DNA of 64,000 nt from Nonomuraea aurantiaca (GTDB taxonomy: Bacteria; Actinomycetota; Actinomycetes; Streptosporangiales; Streptosporangiaceae), in assembly GCF_020215705.1 (NCBI RefSeq), contig NZ_JAIWNB010000004.1, forward strand, positions 372,001 through 436,000, in the 5' to 3' direction. A program made the translations under genes and the position numbers. The notes under the pieces are model-generated. The model saw only the letters and a list, made by a program, of their open reading frames with translations. It ran no database searches and was not told the DNA's origin. Positions 17,425-26,272 of the stretch are shown one piece after another; position 1 is the first letter of the stretch, and each line of letters starts with the position of its first letter.

Positions 17425-17435
17425 TATGTCACATA
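17425..17435. promoter_or_regulatory. Candidate GntR operator upstream of the hydroxyproline operon
   Basis: TATGTCACATA is a perfect 5-bp inverted repeat about one base, 20 nt upstream of the first operon gene. Its size and place suit a FadR-type GntR dimer. I found no second copy upstream of the GntR gene itself. Confidence 0.45.
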
Positions 17436-17489
17436 CCCATGCCGCTTGAGAAGCACGTTCCCGGGTCAAGGACCGGACGACCAGCCCCT

Positions 17490-17495
17490 TACCAT
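17490..17495 (+). promoter_or_regulatory. -10 hexamer TACCAT for leaderless ctaA mRNA
   Basis: TACCAT ends 7 nt before the GTG at 17503, with no ribosome binding site between. This supports the GTG at 17503 as start. Confidence 0.5.
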
Positions 17496-17502
17496 CGTTC
17501 AC

Positions 17503-18504
17503 GTGAAGCTCGTCGACGTGAAACTACCCACAGACCACCCAAACGCCCTGGTGCGGCGCCTGTTCTCCTTCTGGGCGCCGACCGCCCAGTCGATGCGGGG
17601 CTGGGCACTGGCGTCCGTGGTGGTCAACGCGGGCATCACCGTGACGGGCGCGGCCGTGCGGCTCACCGGTTCGGGGCTCGGCTGCCCGACCTGGCCGAGG
17701 TGCACGCCCGACAGCTTCGTGCCCGTCGCGCATCCCGAGATCTCGGCCGTCACCATGGCCGTCGAGTTCGGCAACCGGCTGCTCACGTTCCTGGTGCTGG
17801 CGGTGGGTTTCGCCTGCGTGGTGGCGGCGATGCGGCTGGTCCCGCGGCGCCGCTCGCTGCTCTGGCTGGCCCTGGTGCAGCCCGCGGGCATCGTCTTCCA
17901 GGCGCTGTGGGGCGGGCTGGTGGTCAGGAGCCTGCTCAACCCGTTCACGGTCAGCGTGCACTTCCTGGTCTCCATCGCGCTGATCGCCGCCTGCTGGACG
18001 CTCTACGCGCGGGCCGGCGAAGGCGACGGCCCGGCTCGCAGGGTGACGCACCGCGACATCCGGCGCCTCGGCTTCGTGCTGGTCGCGGCGGTGGCGGTGC
18101 TGCTCCTGGCCGGGGTGCTGGTGACCGGCACGGGGCCGCATTCCGGCGACGCGGTGGCCTCCCGCTTCGACCTCGACATCGAGAGCGTGGTGCGCCTGCA
18201 CTCCGACATCGTCTACATCGTGCTGGGGCTGTCGTTCGCGCTGCTGTTCGCGCTGCACGTGACCGACTCGCCCAGAGCGGCCCGCCGGGCGGCGCTGGCG
18301 CTGCTCATGGTGGAGCTGGCCCAGGGCGTGATCGGCTACATCCAGTACTTCCTGGCGGTGCCCGCCTTGCTGGTGGGCCTGCACGTGCTCGGCTCGACCC
18401 TGGTCTGGATCGCCACGCTCAGGGTGGTCACCTCACTGCGCACCCGCGACCCGCTGACGGCCCCCGCCACCCCCTCCCCCACCGCGACAGCGGCCAAAGT
18501 CTGA
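17503..18504 (+). CDS. ctaA: Heme A synthase (CtaA/Cox15)
   Basis: A 333-residue membrane protein with eight helices that converts heme O to heme A for cytochrome aa3 oxidase. The first half carries the signature RLTGSGLGCPTWPRCTPDSF. The heme-ligand region in helix 2 is EFGNRLLTF, where the usual His position reads Asn, and further His residues are in SVHFLV, RLHSDIVY and GLHVLGSTL. The GTG at 17503 fits a leaderless transcript; another GTG five codons later is possible. The C-terminal coding region takes part in a 43-bp-period tandem duplication. Its partner ctaB is encoded divergently 3.4 kb away. Confidence 0.93.
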   Translation: MKLVDVKLPTDHPNALVRRLFSFWAPTAQSMRGWALASVVVNAGITVTGAAVRLTGSGLGCPTWPRCTPDSFVPVAHPEISAVTMAVEFGNRLLTFLVLAVGFACVVAAMRLVPRRRSLLWLALVQPAGIVFQALWGGLVVRSLLNPFTVSVHFLVSIALIAACWTLYARAGEGDGPARRVTHRDIRRLGFVLVAAVAVLLLAGVLVTGTGPHSGDAVASRFDLDIESVVRLHSDIVYIVLGLSFALLFALHVTDSPRAARRAALALLMVELAQGVIGYIQYFLAVPALLVGLHVLGSTLVWIATLRVVTSLRTRDPLTAPATPSPTATAAKV

Positions 18505-18553
18505 GCCGCTGAGCCCCTCCCCCACCGAAACGCCGGCCACACTTTGGGCCGCT
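18471..18553. repeat. Imperfect 43-bp-period tandem duplication across the ctaA stop codon
   Basis: Segments 18471-18510 and 18514-18553 are alike at about 32 of 40 positions. The first copy holds the last ctaA codons and the stop (18502-18504); the second is non-coding. Confidence 0.7.
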
Positions 18554-18601
18554 ATGCCAAGGTATGAGGGACTACCTCCCCCTACCTTGTGAGGTCCCTG
18601 A

Positions 18602-19306
18602 GTGGCTTGGGCCCGTCCCGCTCGGAAGACCCTGCGACGCCTGTACCAAGGACTGGTACTCCTCAGCGTGCTCGTCCTGGCACCGATGACCTGGGCGTGG
18701 CTCGACAGCTCGGACCACCGCGAGGTGGCCGACACCGCCGGCTGGCTGGCGCGGGTGCCCACGTCGCAGGTGGCGCTCGTGCTCGGCGCGGGCCTGTACG
18801 CCGGCCGCCCCTCGTCCATGCTGGCCCGAAGGCTCGACATCGCGGCCGAGCTCTACCACGCGGGCAAGGTCAGGGCGCTGCTGCTGTCGGGCGACAACAG
18901 CCGCAAGGAGTACGACGAGCCGACGGCCATGCGCGACTACCTGCGGGCCAAGGGCGTGCCGGAGGCGGTGATGGTGCTCGACTACGCCGGGTTCGACACC
19001 TGGGACTCGTGCGTGCGTGCCCGCAAGGTCTTCGGCGCCGAGCGGCTGACCGTGGTCACGCAGGTGTTCCACCTGCCGAGAGCGGTCACGCTCTGCCGTA
19101 CGGCGGGCCTGGCGACCTTCGGCGTGGGCGACGACTCCGCCAAGCAGTGGGCCGTGACCACCTACGCCTCGGCCGCCCGCGAGGTGTTCGCCACCGGCAA
19201 GGCGTTCGCCGACGCGCTCCTGCTGCACTCCGACCCCGTCTATCCCGGCCCGCGAGAGACCTCGCTGCGCGCGATCCTGGCTCAGCCGGGAGCGCCGGGC
19301 GCGTAG
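18602..19306 (+). CDS. SanA/YdcF (DUF218) family membrane-anchored protein
   Basis: A 234-residue protein with one N-terminal helix (LVLLSVLVLAPMTWAWL) and a periplasm-like DUF218 domain outside. Domain hallmarks are VALVLGAGLYAGRPSSML, KVRALLLSGDN, the acidic DTWDSC segment and VTQVFHLPRAV. SanA/ElyC-type proteins affect envelope integrity and vancomycin sensitivity in enterobacteria; the reaction is not settled. The GTG start has GAGG 8 nt upstream. Its last 25 bp overlap the convergent PrsW-type gene. Confidence 0.88.
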   Translation: MAWARPARKTLRRLYQGLVLLSVLVLAPMTWAWLDSSDHREVADTAGWLARVPTSQVALVLGAGLYAGRPSSMLARRLDIAAELYHAGKVRALLLSGDNSRKEYDEPTAMRDYLRAKGVPEAVMVLDYAGFDTWDSCVRARKVFGAERLTVVTQVFHLPRAVTLCRTAGLATFGVGDDSAKQWAVTTYASAAREVFATGKAFADALLLHSDPVYPGPRETSLRAILAQPGAPGA

Positions 19307-20475
19307 CCCGGTGGCGGAGTGCCCCGCCTCGCGGCTCCGAGGTGGGCGGGGGGCACCGGGAAGCTCGCCTTGGCGGTGCTCATGCATTCGAGCAGGGCCC
19401 GCTGCTCCTCGTGGAAGGTCTGCTCGTCGATCATCCGCCGGGCCGCCCGCTCGTGCAGCAGGCCCAGCTCGGTGGCGGCGAGCTGGTAGTCGCTCATCGC
19501 GCGCAGTCCGCGCTTGCCGCCGTGGACCTTGGCCCACTGCCTGGCCTGCCGGCGCCGCGACAGGGCGGACAGCATGAAGATGTCGGCCTGGTTGACCAGC
19601 TTGGTCGGCTCGTACGGCGGCAGGTAGCGCTGGATCAGGGCGACGATGCGCCGCCGGTCCCCGATCACCAGCGCGATCAGCACCACGAGCACGACCAGCA
19701 GCACCAGGTAGGCGATGACCAGGCCGGGGAAGCCGCCGTAGGAGCTCAGCCCGTTCCAGAGGCCGTGCAGGAGCATCGCGCCGACCCAGCCGGCCAGGAT
19801 GGAGAAGATCCGGTCCGATCCCTGGCGCTGGGCGGCGTAGGCGACCGCGACGCCGATCATCGAGGTGAACAGCGGGTGCGCGAACGGCGACAGCACGCCG
19901 CGCAGCACCACCGTGACGGCCAGCCCGATGCCGCCCTGGTCGGAGTTGAGCGCGGCGATGTAGTAGCTGACGTTCTCGCTCATCGCGAAGCCGAGGCCGA
20001 CCATGCTGGCGTAGATGATGCCGTCGGTCGGCCCGTCGAGCTCGGCCCGGCGGAACCTGAGCAGGCCGAGCAGCACCAGCCCCTTCATCGTCTCCTCGAC
20101 CACCGGGGCGCCGAACGTGGCGGCGACGTTGCGCGCGCTGGCCGCGCTCAGGTTGGCCGCGTCGATGATGTAGTGCAGGTTGAGCGAGTTGATCACGCCC
20201 GCGACCAGCACCGCCACGCCCGCCCCCCAGGCGAAGGCGAAGATGAGGTCGCCGCGCGGCTCCGGCTCCATGCGGTCCAGCGCCAGCACGGCGGCCAGCA
20301 GCAGCGGCACCGGCGCCAGCGCGAGGAGCAGGGAGATGAAGAACTGCACGGGCGCGCCGTTGAGCACGTCGAAGGCGAAGGAGACGAGCGCGCACAGGCC
20401 GGTCACGATCAGCCCGATGATCAACGCGAACGACGGGCGCTCCTTCAACACCCAGCGTGGATCACGGGACGCCAT
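19282..20475 (-). CDS. PrsW family intramembrane metalloprotease
   Basis: A 397-residue multi-pass membrane protein. The catalytic pattern of the PrsW/CAAX-protease-like family is present as APVVEETMKGL, with GFAMSENVSYY and then HPLFTSMIG and HGLWNGL supplying the metal-binding His residues. About 120 C-terminal residues are soluble and basic. PrsW proteins cleave membrane-bound anti-sigma factors, so a role in stress signalling is possible but no target is encoded nearby. The ATG at 20473-20475 follows TACAGT by 6 nt, consistent with a leaderless transcript. The 3' end overlaps the SanA-like gene. Confidence 0.88.
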   Translation of the reverse strand: MASRDPRWVLKERPSFALIIGLIVTGLCALVSFAFDVLNGAPVQFFISLLLALAPVPLLLAAVLALDRMEPEPRGDLIFAFAWGAGVAVLVAGVINSLNLHYIIDAANLSAASARNVAATFGAPVVEETMKGLVLLGLLRFRRAELDGPTDGIIYASMVGLGFAMSENVSYYIAALNSDQGGIGLAVTVVLRGVLSPFAHPLFTSMIGVAVAYAAQRQGSDRIFSILAGWVGAMLLHGLWNGLSSYGGFPGLVIAYLVLLVVLVVLIALVIGDRRRIVALIQRYLPPYEPTKLVNQADIFMLSALSRRRQARQWAKVHGGKRGLRAMSDYQLAATELGLLHERAARRMIDEQTFHEEQRALLECMSTAKASFPVPPAHLGAARRGTPPPGYAPGAPG

Positions 20476-20481
20476 ACCGTG

Positions 20482-20487
20482 ACTGTA
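20482..20487 (-). promoter_or_regulatory. -10 hexamer TACAGT for leaderless PrsW-type mRNA
   Basis: On the minus strand TACAGT is followed by exactly 6 nt and then the ATG. No Shine-Dalgarno sequence is present. Confidence 0.5.
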
Positions 20488-20492
20488 ACGGA

Positions 20493-21434
20493 TCAAAAAG
20501 GCGCTGTCCTGCCCAGGTGGCGCGGTCCGTGCGGGTCCTCGCAATGCTGCGCCCGGTCCTTCAGGCCATGGTCCACCTGCAGCGTGGTGTGGCCGATCTC
20601 GAAGCGATCGTGCAGCAGGTCAGCCAGGCGGGTGCGGACCCGGTGGCAGTCGGACCCGCGGGCCACGATCACGTGTGCCGACAGCGTCGGATAGCCGCTG
20701 GTCACCGTCCAGACATGCAGGTCGTGCACCTCGACCACGTCAGGGTCGCCGGCCAGGAGGCGGCCGATCTCGTCGGGGTCGAGGTCGCTCGGCGCGGCCT
20801 GGAGCAGCACCCTGGCCGAATCACGCAGCAGCCCCCAGCCGGCCTTGAGCATGAGCGCGGCGACCACGAGCGCGGCGATCGCGTCGGCCTGCCGGAAGCC
20901 GGTCAGCCACACCACCACGCCGGAGATCGCTGTGGCGATGAAGGCGTACATGTCGTTGAGCACGTGCTGGAAGGCGCCCTCGACGTTGAGGCTGCGCCGG
21001 TCGGCCCTGGACAGCAGCCAGGCGGCCAGCGCGTTGACCGCGATGCCGGCCACGGCCGTGACGACCACGATGGGCCCGGAGACCTCGGGCGGCTCCATCA
21101 GCCTGCGTACGCTCTCGTAACAGAAGTAGGCCACGAGCAGCAGCAGGGTGATGCCGTTGAGCTGGGCCGAGAGGATCTCGGCGCGCTTCCAGCCGAAGGT
21201 GTAGGCGCCACGGGCGGGCCTGGCGGCGAACCGCATCGCGACCAGGGCCAGCGCGATCGCGCTGGCGTCGGTGAGCATGTGGGCGGCGTCGGAGATCAGC
21301 GCGATCGAGTTGGCGATCAGGCCGGCGACCACCTCGATCGCCATGTAACCGACGATCAGCGCGAGCGCGCCCACCAGGTAACGCTTGTCGGCATCGGCCG
21401 AGTGGCCGTGCCCGTGACCGTGCCCCTGGCCCAT
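20493..21434 (-). CDS. Cation diffusion facilitator (CzcD/ZitB-like metal efflux)
   Basis: A 313-residue CDF protein with six helices. It has a His-rich N-terminus (GHGHGHGHS), the metal site NSIALISDAAHMLTD in helix 2, HVLNDMYAF in helix 5 (the H-x3-D pair) and a cytoplasmic ferredoxin-like C-terminal domain with VHDLHVWTVTSGYPTLSAHV. It exports Zn2+ or similar divalent metals by proton exchange. Its ATG shares a base with the stop of the ArsR gene (TGATG), so the sensor and pump are translated together. Confidence 0.94.
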   Translation of the reverse strand: MGQGHGHGHGHSADADKRYLVGALALIVGYMAIEVVAGLIANSIALISDAAHMLTDASAIALALVAMRFAARPARGAYTFGWKRAEILSAQLNGITLLLLVAYFCYESVRRLMEPPEVSGPIVVVTAVAGIAVNALAAWLLSRADRRSLNVEGAFQHVLNDMYAFIATAISGVVVWLTGFRQADAIAALVVAALMLKAGWGLLRDSARVLLQAAPSDLDPDEIGRLLAGDPDVVEVHDLHVWTVTSGYPTLSAHVIVARGSDCHRVRTRLADLLHDRFEIGHTTLQVDHGLKDRAQHCEDPHGPRHLGRTAPF

Positions 21435-21817
21435 CAGCGCTCCTCCCTCATGTGCTCGCGGCTCAGGTCGAGCAGCATCCGTACGTGCGCGTCGGCCAGC
21501 CGGTAGTAGATCATGCGGCCCGCCCGTCGGCTGGCCACGATGCCCGCCGTACGCAGCAGACGCAGGGCGTGGGACACGGCCGTGTCGGTCACCTCGACCG
21601 CGTCGGCCAGGTCGCACACGCACAGCTCGCCCGCCTCCAGCAGCGCGTACAGCAGGCGAGCCCGCGTGGCGTCGCCCAACAGGCGGAACAGATCGGCGAG
21701 CCGGGTGGCCTCGTCCGGCGTCACCAGCCGGTCGCGGGTGGCCGCGACGCGCTCGGCGTCGGGCTCCTGAACCACACAGCCGTCGAGTGAAGCAAGAACA
21801 CCTGAAGAGCTATTCAT
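21434..21817 (-). CDS. ArsR/SmtB family metal-sensing repressor
   Basis: A 127-residue winged-helix regulator. The metal-binding ELCVCDLA motif is at the start of the recognition helix pair, and an extra cysteine (Cys14, GCVVQEPD) lies in the N-terminal arm, a combination reminiscent of CadC/alpha3N sensors. The recognition helix is TDTAVSHALRLLRTAG. The ATG at 21815-21817 lies 6 nt after TATGGT with no ribosome binding site. It should repress the downstream efflux gene until metal (Cd, Pb or Zn class) binds. Confidence 0.92.
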   Translation of the reverse strand: MNSSSGVLASLDGCVVQEPDAERVAATRDRLVTPDEATRLADLFRLLGDATRARLLYALLEAGELCVCDLADAVEVTDTAVSHALRLLRTAGIVASRRAGRMIYYRLADAHVRMLLDLSREHMREER

Positions 21818-21823
21818 ATGTTC

Positions 21824-21829
21824 ACCATA
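21824..21829 (-). promoter_or_regulatory. -10 hexamer TATGGT for leaderless arsR-CDF mRNA
   Basis: TATGGT is followed by 6 nt and the ATG on the minus strand. The surrounding AT-rich DNA, with CATATG over the start codon, is a likely place for the repressor to bind. Confidence 0.5.
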
Positions 21830-21865
21830 ATGACAGGACGAAGCCCACCGCAATACGCGGTGGGC

Positions 21866-22867
21866 TCAGCTCAGCAGCGGATCGATGGCGACGGCGAGGA
21901 ACAGCAGCGCCAGGTAGGCGTTGGACCAGTGGAAGAAGCGCATCGGGCGCAGATCGACACCGGTCTTGCCGGAGTTGAGGCGGGCCAGGAGGCGATGCAC
22001 CTCCCACAGGCACATGACGCCCAGGGCGGCGGCCGCGATCGGGTAGAACAGCGTGGTGTGCGCCACCGGCCACAGGGCCAGCGAGCAGAGCACGGTGGCC
22101 CAGGTGTAGGCGATCGACTCCAGGATCACCCGGCGCTCGGTGGCCACCACGGGCAGCATCGGCACCTTGGCCGCCGCGTAGTCCTCCTTGTAGCGCATGG
22201 CCAGCGTCCAGGTGTGCGGCGGCGTCCAGAAGAACACCACCCCGAACAGCGCCAGCGGCGCCCAGTCGAGCCGCCCGGTGATGCCCGCCCAGCCGATCAG
22301 GACCGGCATGCAGCCCGCGATGCCGCCCCAGACGATGTTCTGGGCGGTGCGCCGCTTGAGGATCATCGAGTAGACGATCACGTAGAACAGGATGGCTCCG
22401 GTGGAGAGCACCGCCGCCAGCCAGTTGGTGGTCAGCCAGAGGCCGAGCGTGGACAGCACGCCGAGCACGATGCCGAAGATGAGCGCGCCGGTCGGCGACA
22501 CCTGGTGCCGGGCCAGCGGGCGCCGCCTGGTGCGGCGCATCTTCTGGTCGATGTCGCGGTCCACGTAGCAGTTGAGCGCGTTGGCGCTGCCCGCCGACAG
22601 GGTGCCGAACACCATGACCGACACCGACGTCCACAGCGGCGGCAGCCCGCCCGCCGCGAGGAACATCACGGGGAGGGTCGTGATCAGCAGGAGCTCGATG
22701 ATCCGCGGCTTGGTCAGAGCGATGTAGGCCTTGACGAGCATGCCGATCGTCCTCGGCGGCTCGGCCGCTGGAGCGGGGGCCGTCGTCTGCCTGTTCGTCA
22801 GCACCGTCAAGGCGCTTCCAGCACGTGCGGAGTCAACGCGTAACCTCTGATTGGAGCGGAATCTCAT
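21866..22867 (-). CDS. ctaB: Protoheme IX farnesyltransferase (heme O synthase)
   Basis: A UbiA-family prenyltransferase, 333 residues from the ATG at 22865-22867. It transfers farnesyl to heme B, giving heme O for CtaA. The two Asp-rich metal sites are [20 protein letters not shown] and the segment around [14 protein letters not shown]. Eight to nine hydrophobic helices follow a 35-residue N-terminal tail. No strong ribosome binding site decides between this ATG and an internal GTG about 22 codons later. It is divergent from tkt, a usual actinobacterial arrangement. Confidence 0.94.
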   Translation of the reverse strand: MRFRSNQRLRVDSARAGSALTVLTNRQTTAPAPAAEPPRTIGMLVKAYIALTKPRIIELLLITTLPVMFLAAGGLPPLWTSVSVMVFGTLSAGSANALNCYVDRDIDQKMRRTRRRPLARHQVSPTGALIFGIVLGVLSTLGLWLTTNWLAAVLSTGAILFYVIVYSMILKRRTAQNIVWGGIAGCMPVLIGWAGITGRLDWAPLALFGVVFFWTPPHTWTLAMRYKEDYAAAKVPMLPVVATERRVILESIAYTWATVLCSLALWPVAHTTLFYPIAAAALGVMCLWEVHRLLARLNSGKTGVDLRPMRFFHWSNAYLALLFLAVAIDPLLS

Positions 22868-22912
22868 GGACGGACGCCACGGCGTCCCTGTGAAGACAAC
22901 GAGAACAACCAA

Positions 22913-22918
22913 ACTGTA
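22913..22918 (-). promoter_or_regulatory. Candidate -10 hexamer TACAGT for ctaB
   Basis: TACAGT on the minus strand lies 45 nt upstream of the ctaB ATG, within the 199-bp divergent ctaB-tkt region. No good -35 is apparent. Confidence 0.35.
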
Positions 22919-23066
22919 GTAGCAGGGTCGTCCGGTCCGGCCAATGGGGGGACACGCACGGGGGTGGAAGGGGAATCTTTCGCCGACTCCACTCAGTTAG
23001 GGTCCGGTGTGGCGGGATATGCCAACCGGTACCACCAATGACAACTAGATTCCGGAGACCGAGCAC

Positions 23067-25175
23067 TTGAGCACCGAACTCGTGCCAGACCTCGAATGGA
23101 CCGACCTCGACAAGCAAGCGGTCGACGTCGTTCGGGCCTTGGCCATGGACGCAGTCGAAAAGGCGGGTTCGGGTCACCCGGGCACCGCCATGAGCCTGGC
23201 TCCCGCCGCGTACCTGCTGTTCCAGCACGCGATGCGCCACGACCCCACGGATCCCACGTGGCTGGGGCGTGACCGTTTCGTGCTGTCGTGCGGGCACTCC
23301 AGCCTGACCCTGTACATCCAGCTGTTCCTGTCCGGATACGGACTCGGCCTGGACGACCTGAAGGGGTTGCGCCAGTGGGACAGCCTGACCCCGGGCCACC
23401 CGGAGCACGGGCACACGGTCGGCGTGGAGACCACCACCGGCCCGCTCGGCCAGGGTCTGGGCAACGCCGTCGGCATGGCGCTGGCGGCCCGCCGTGAGCG
23501 CGGCCTGTTCGACCCCGACGCCGAGGCGGGCGCCTCGCCCTTCGACCACCACATCTGGTGCATGGTCAGCGACGGCGACATCGAGGAGGGCATCAGCCAC
23601 GAGGTCAGCTCGATCGCCGGCCACCAGAAGCTGGGCAACCTCACCGTCATCTACGACGACAACCACATCTCCATCGAGGACGACACGCTGATCGCGAAGT
23701 CCGAGGACGTGGTCAAGCGCTACGAGGCCTACGGCTGGCACACGCTCAGCGTCGACTGGACCGAGTCCGGCGAGTACGTCGAGGACGTCCAGGCGCTGCA
23801 CGCGGCGCTGGAGGCGGCCCGCGCCGAGACCGACCGCCCGACGTTCATCCGCCTGCGCACGATCATCGGCTGGCCCGCCCCGAACAAGCAGAACACCGGC
23901 AAGATCCACGGCTCCGCCCTCGGCGCCGACGAGGTCGCCGCCACCAAGCGGGTCCTCGGCATGGACCCGGACAAGAGCTTCGACGTGCCCGCCGAGGTGC
24001 TGGAGCACGCGCGCGAGGTGGCCCGCAGGGGTCACGAGGCGCACGCCGCCTGGCAGAAGGGCTACGACGCCTGGCGCGAGGCCAACCCCGAGCGGGCCGC
24101 CGAGCTGGACCGGATCTCCCGCCACGAGCTGCCCGCCGGGTGGACCGAGGCGCTGCCCGCCTTCGACAAGGGCGGCTCGATGGCCACCCGCAAGGCCTCC
24201 GGCGAGGTGCTCAACGCGCTCGCGCCGGTGCTGCCCGAGCTGTGGGGCGGCTCGGCCGACCTGGCCGAGTCCAACAACACCACGATGAAGGGCGAGCCGT
24301 CCTTCATCCCGGAGGAATACCAGACCAAGGAGTTCCCCGGTAACCGCTACGGCCGCACGCTGCACTTCGGCATCCGCGAGCACGGCATGGGCGCGATTCT
24401 CAACGGCATCGCCCTGCACGGCGGCACCCGGCCCTACGGCGGCACGTTCCTGGTCTTCTCCGACTACATGCGCCCCTCCGTGCGCCTGGCGGCGCTGATG
24501 AAGCTGCCGGTCACGTACGTGTGGACGCACGACTCCATCGGACTGGGCGAGGACGGCCCGACCCACCAGCCGGTCGAGCACCTGTGGGCGCTGCGCGCGA
24601 TCCCCGGCCTCGACGTGGTGCGCCCCGGCGACGCCAACGAGACCGCGTACGCCTGGCAGGCCGTGCTCGAGCACGACGACCGCCCCGCCGCGCTCGCCCT
24701 GACCCGGCAGAACCTGCCGGTCTTCGAGGGCACCAGCGCCGAGGGCGTGGCCAAGGGCGGCTACGTCCTGCACGAGGCGTCCGACGGGCAGCCCCAGGTG
24801 ATCCTCATCGCCACGGGCAGCGAGCTGGAGCTGGCCGTCAACGGCCGCGAACTCCTCGAAGCCGAAGGCATCCCGACGCGGGTCGTGTCGATGCCGTGTG
24901 TGGAGTGGTTCCAAGGGCAGGACATTGCGTATCGGCAGACTGTTCTGCCGTCAGCGATCAAGGCCCGGGTCGCGGTCGAGGCGGGCATCGCTCTGGGCTG
25001 GCGCGAGTTCGTCGGCGAGAGGGGCGAGGTCGTCAGCCTTGAACACTTCGGCGCGTCGGCACCGTATAAGACGCTGTACGAACAATTCGGGCTGACGGCG
25101 GAGCGCGTGGCCGCCGCGGCCAAGGCGAGCCTCGCCAAGCTGGGCCACGACAAAGGCGAGACGACGGGAAACTGA
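23067..25175 (+). CDS. tkt: Transketolase
   Basis: A 702-residue thiamine-diphosphate enzyme of the non-oxidative pentose phosphate pathway that moves two-carbon units between sugar phosphates. The TPP/Mg site is [15 protein letters not shown], the substrate His is in [13 protein letters not shown], and the pyrimidine domain has [13 protein letters not shown]. The TTG start at 23067 has GGAGA upstream and gives [11 protein letters not shown], matching actinobacterial transketolases. It opens a same-strand operon with tal, pgi, zwf, opcA and pgl. Confidence 0.97.
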   Translation: MSTELVPDLEWTDLDKQAVDVVRALAMDAVEKAGSGHPGTAMSLAPAAYLLFQHAMRHDPTDPTWLGRDRFVLSCGHSSLTLYIQLFLSGYGLGLDDLKGLRQWDSLTPGHPEHGHTVGVETTTGPLGQGLGNAVGMALAARRERGLFDPDAEAGASPFDHHIWCMVSDGDIEEGISHEVSSIAGHQKLGNLTVIYDDNHISIEDDTLIAKSEDVVKRYEAYGWHTLSVDWTESGEYVEDVQALHAALEAARAETDRPTFIRLRTIIGWPAPNKQNTGKIHGSALGADEVAATKRVLGMDPDKSFDVPAEVLEHAREVARRGHEAHAAWQKGYDAWREANPERAAELDRISRHELPAGWTEALPAFDKGGSMATRKASGEVLNALAPVLPELWGGSADLAESNNTTMKGEPSFIPEEYQTKEFPGNRYGRTLHFGIREHGMGAILNGIALHGGTRPYGGTFLVFSDYMRPSVRLAALMKLPVTYVWTHDSIGLGEDGPTHQPVEHLWALRAIPGLDVVRPGDANETAYAWQAVLEHDDRPAALALTRQNLPVFEGTSAEGVAKGGYVLHEASDGQPQVILIATGSELELAVNGRELLEAEGIPTRVVSMPCVEWFQGQDIAYRQTVLPSAIKARVAVEAGIALGWREFVGERGEVVSLEHFGASAPYKTLYEQFGLTAERVAAAAKASLAKLGHDKGETTGN

Positions 25176-25180
25176 ACGAA

Positions 25181-26272
25181 ATGAGCGAGAACCTCAAGAA
25201 GCTGTCCGCCCAGGGCGTGTCCATCTGGCTGGACGACATCAGCCGTGAGCGCCTGCGCACGGGCAACCTGGAACAGCTGATCCGCGAGAAGAACGTGGTC
25301 GGCGTCACCTCCAACCCGACCATCTTCGCCGGCGCGCTCAGCAAGGGCGACGCCTACGACACCCAGCTGCACGACCTGGCCGTGCGCGGGGTCGACCTCG
25401 GCGAGGCCGTGCGCGCCATCACCGCGTACGACATCCGCTGGGCCGCCGACGTGCTGCGCCCGGTCTACGACACCACCGCCGGCGTCGACGGCCGCGTGTC
25501 CCTGGAGGTGGACCCGCGGCTGGCCCGCGACAGCGACAAGACCGTGGCCGAGGCGCGGGCGCTGTGGTGGCTGGTCGACCGGCCCAACCTGTTCATCAAG
25601 ATCCCGGCGACGGTCCAAGGACTGCCCGCGATCACGCAGGCGCTCGCCGAGGGCATCAGCGTCAACGTCACGCTGATCTTCTCGCTGGAGCGCTACCGCG
25701 CGGTCATGGACGCCTGGCTGGCCGGCCTGGAGGCCGCTCAGGCCAAGGGCCTCAACCTGGGCACGATCGAGTCGGTGGCGTCGTTCTTCGTCAGCCGGGT
25801 CGACACCGAGATCGACAAGCGGCTCGACCAGCTCGGCCGGCCGGAGCTCAAGGGGAAGGCCGGCGTGGCCAACGCGCGCCTGGCCTACGCGGCGTTCGAG
25901 GAAGTGATGAACTCCGAGCGCTGGCAGCGGCTGCGCGCCGCCGGTGCCCGCCCGCAGCGCCCGCTGTGGGCCTCGACCGGCGTCAAGAACCCCGACTACT
26001 CGCCCACGATGTACGTCGACCAGCTCGTCGCCCCCGGCACCGTCAACACGATGCCGGAGAAGACGGTCGACGCGACGGCCGCCGGCGCCAACATCACCGG
26101 TGACACCGTGCGCCCCTTCTACGAGGACGCGTGGAACACCATGGCGGCGCTCAAGGAGGCCGGCGTCGACTACGACGACGTCGTCAACGTGCTGGAGGAC
26201 GAGGGCGTCGAGAAGTTCGAGGCGTCCTGGAACGAACTCCTCGAGAGCGTCAGCAAGAACCTGGCCCGCTGA
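25181..26272 (+). CDS. tal: Transaldolase
   Basis: A 363-residue class I aldolase that transfers dihydroxyacetone units between sugar phosphates. The substrate-binding SNPTIF motif follows NVVGVT, and the Schiff-base lysine is in [12 protein letters not shown]. The length and the C-terminal helix are those of the long actinobacterial and cyanobacterial transaldolases. It begins 5 nt after tkt and its stop shares a base with the pgi ATG (TGATG), so it is translationally coupled. Confidence 0.97.
   Translation: MSENLKKLSAQGVSIWLDDISRERLRTGNLEQLIREKNVVGVTSNPTIFAGALSKGDAYDTQLHDLAVRGVDLGEAVRAITAYDIRWAADVLRPVYDTTAGVDGRVSLEVDPRLARDSDKTVAEARALWWLVDRPNLFIKIPATVQGLPAITQALAEGISVNVTLIFSLERYRAVMDAWLAGLEAAQAKGLNLGTIESVASFFVSRVDTEIDKRLDQLGRPELKGKAGVANARLAYAAFEEVMNSERWQRLRAAGARPQRPLWASTGVKNPDYSPTMYVDQLVAPGTVNTMPEKTVDATAAGANITGDTVRPFYEDAWNTMAALKEAGVDYDDVVNVLEDEGVEKFEASWNELLESVSKNLAR

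Noticed and set aside
17503..18504. CtaA as a degenerate or non-functional copy because of Asn in EFGNRLLTF
   Set aside because: The other heme-ligand His residues, the Cys pair and the full length are retained and the gene looks intact; actinobacterial sequences may vary here, and I cannot verify it without an alignment.
22995..23067. Second DasR-like site upstream of tkt
   Set aside because: ACCGGTACCACC looked similar at first but matches the 16-bp consensus at well under half its positions.
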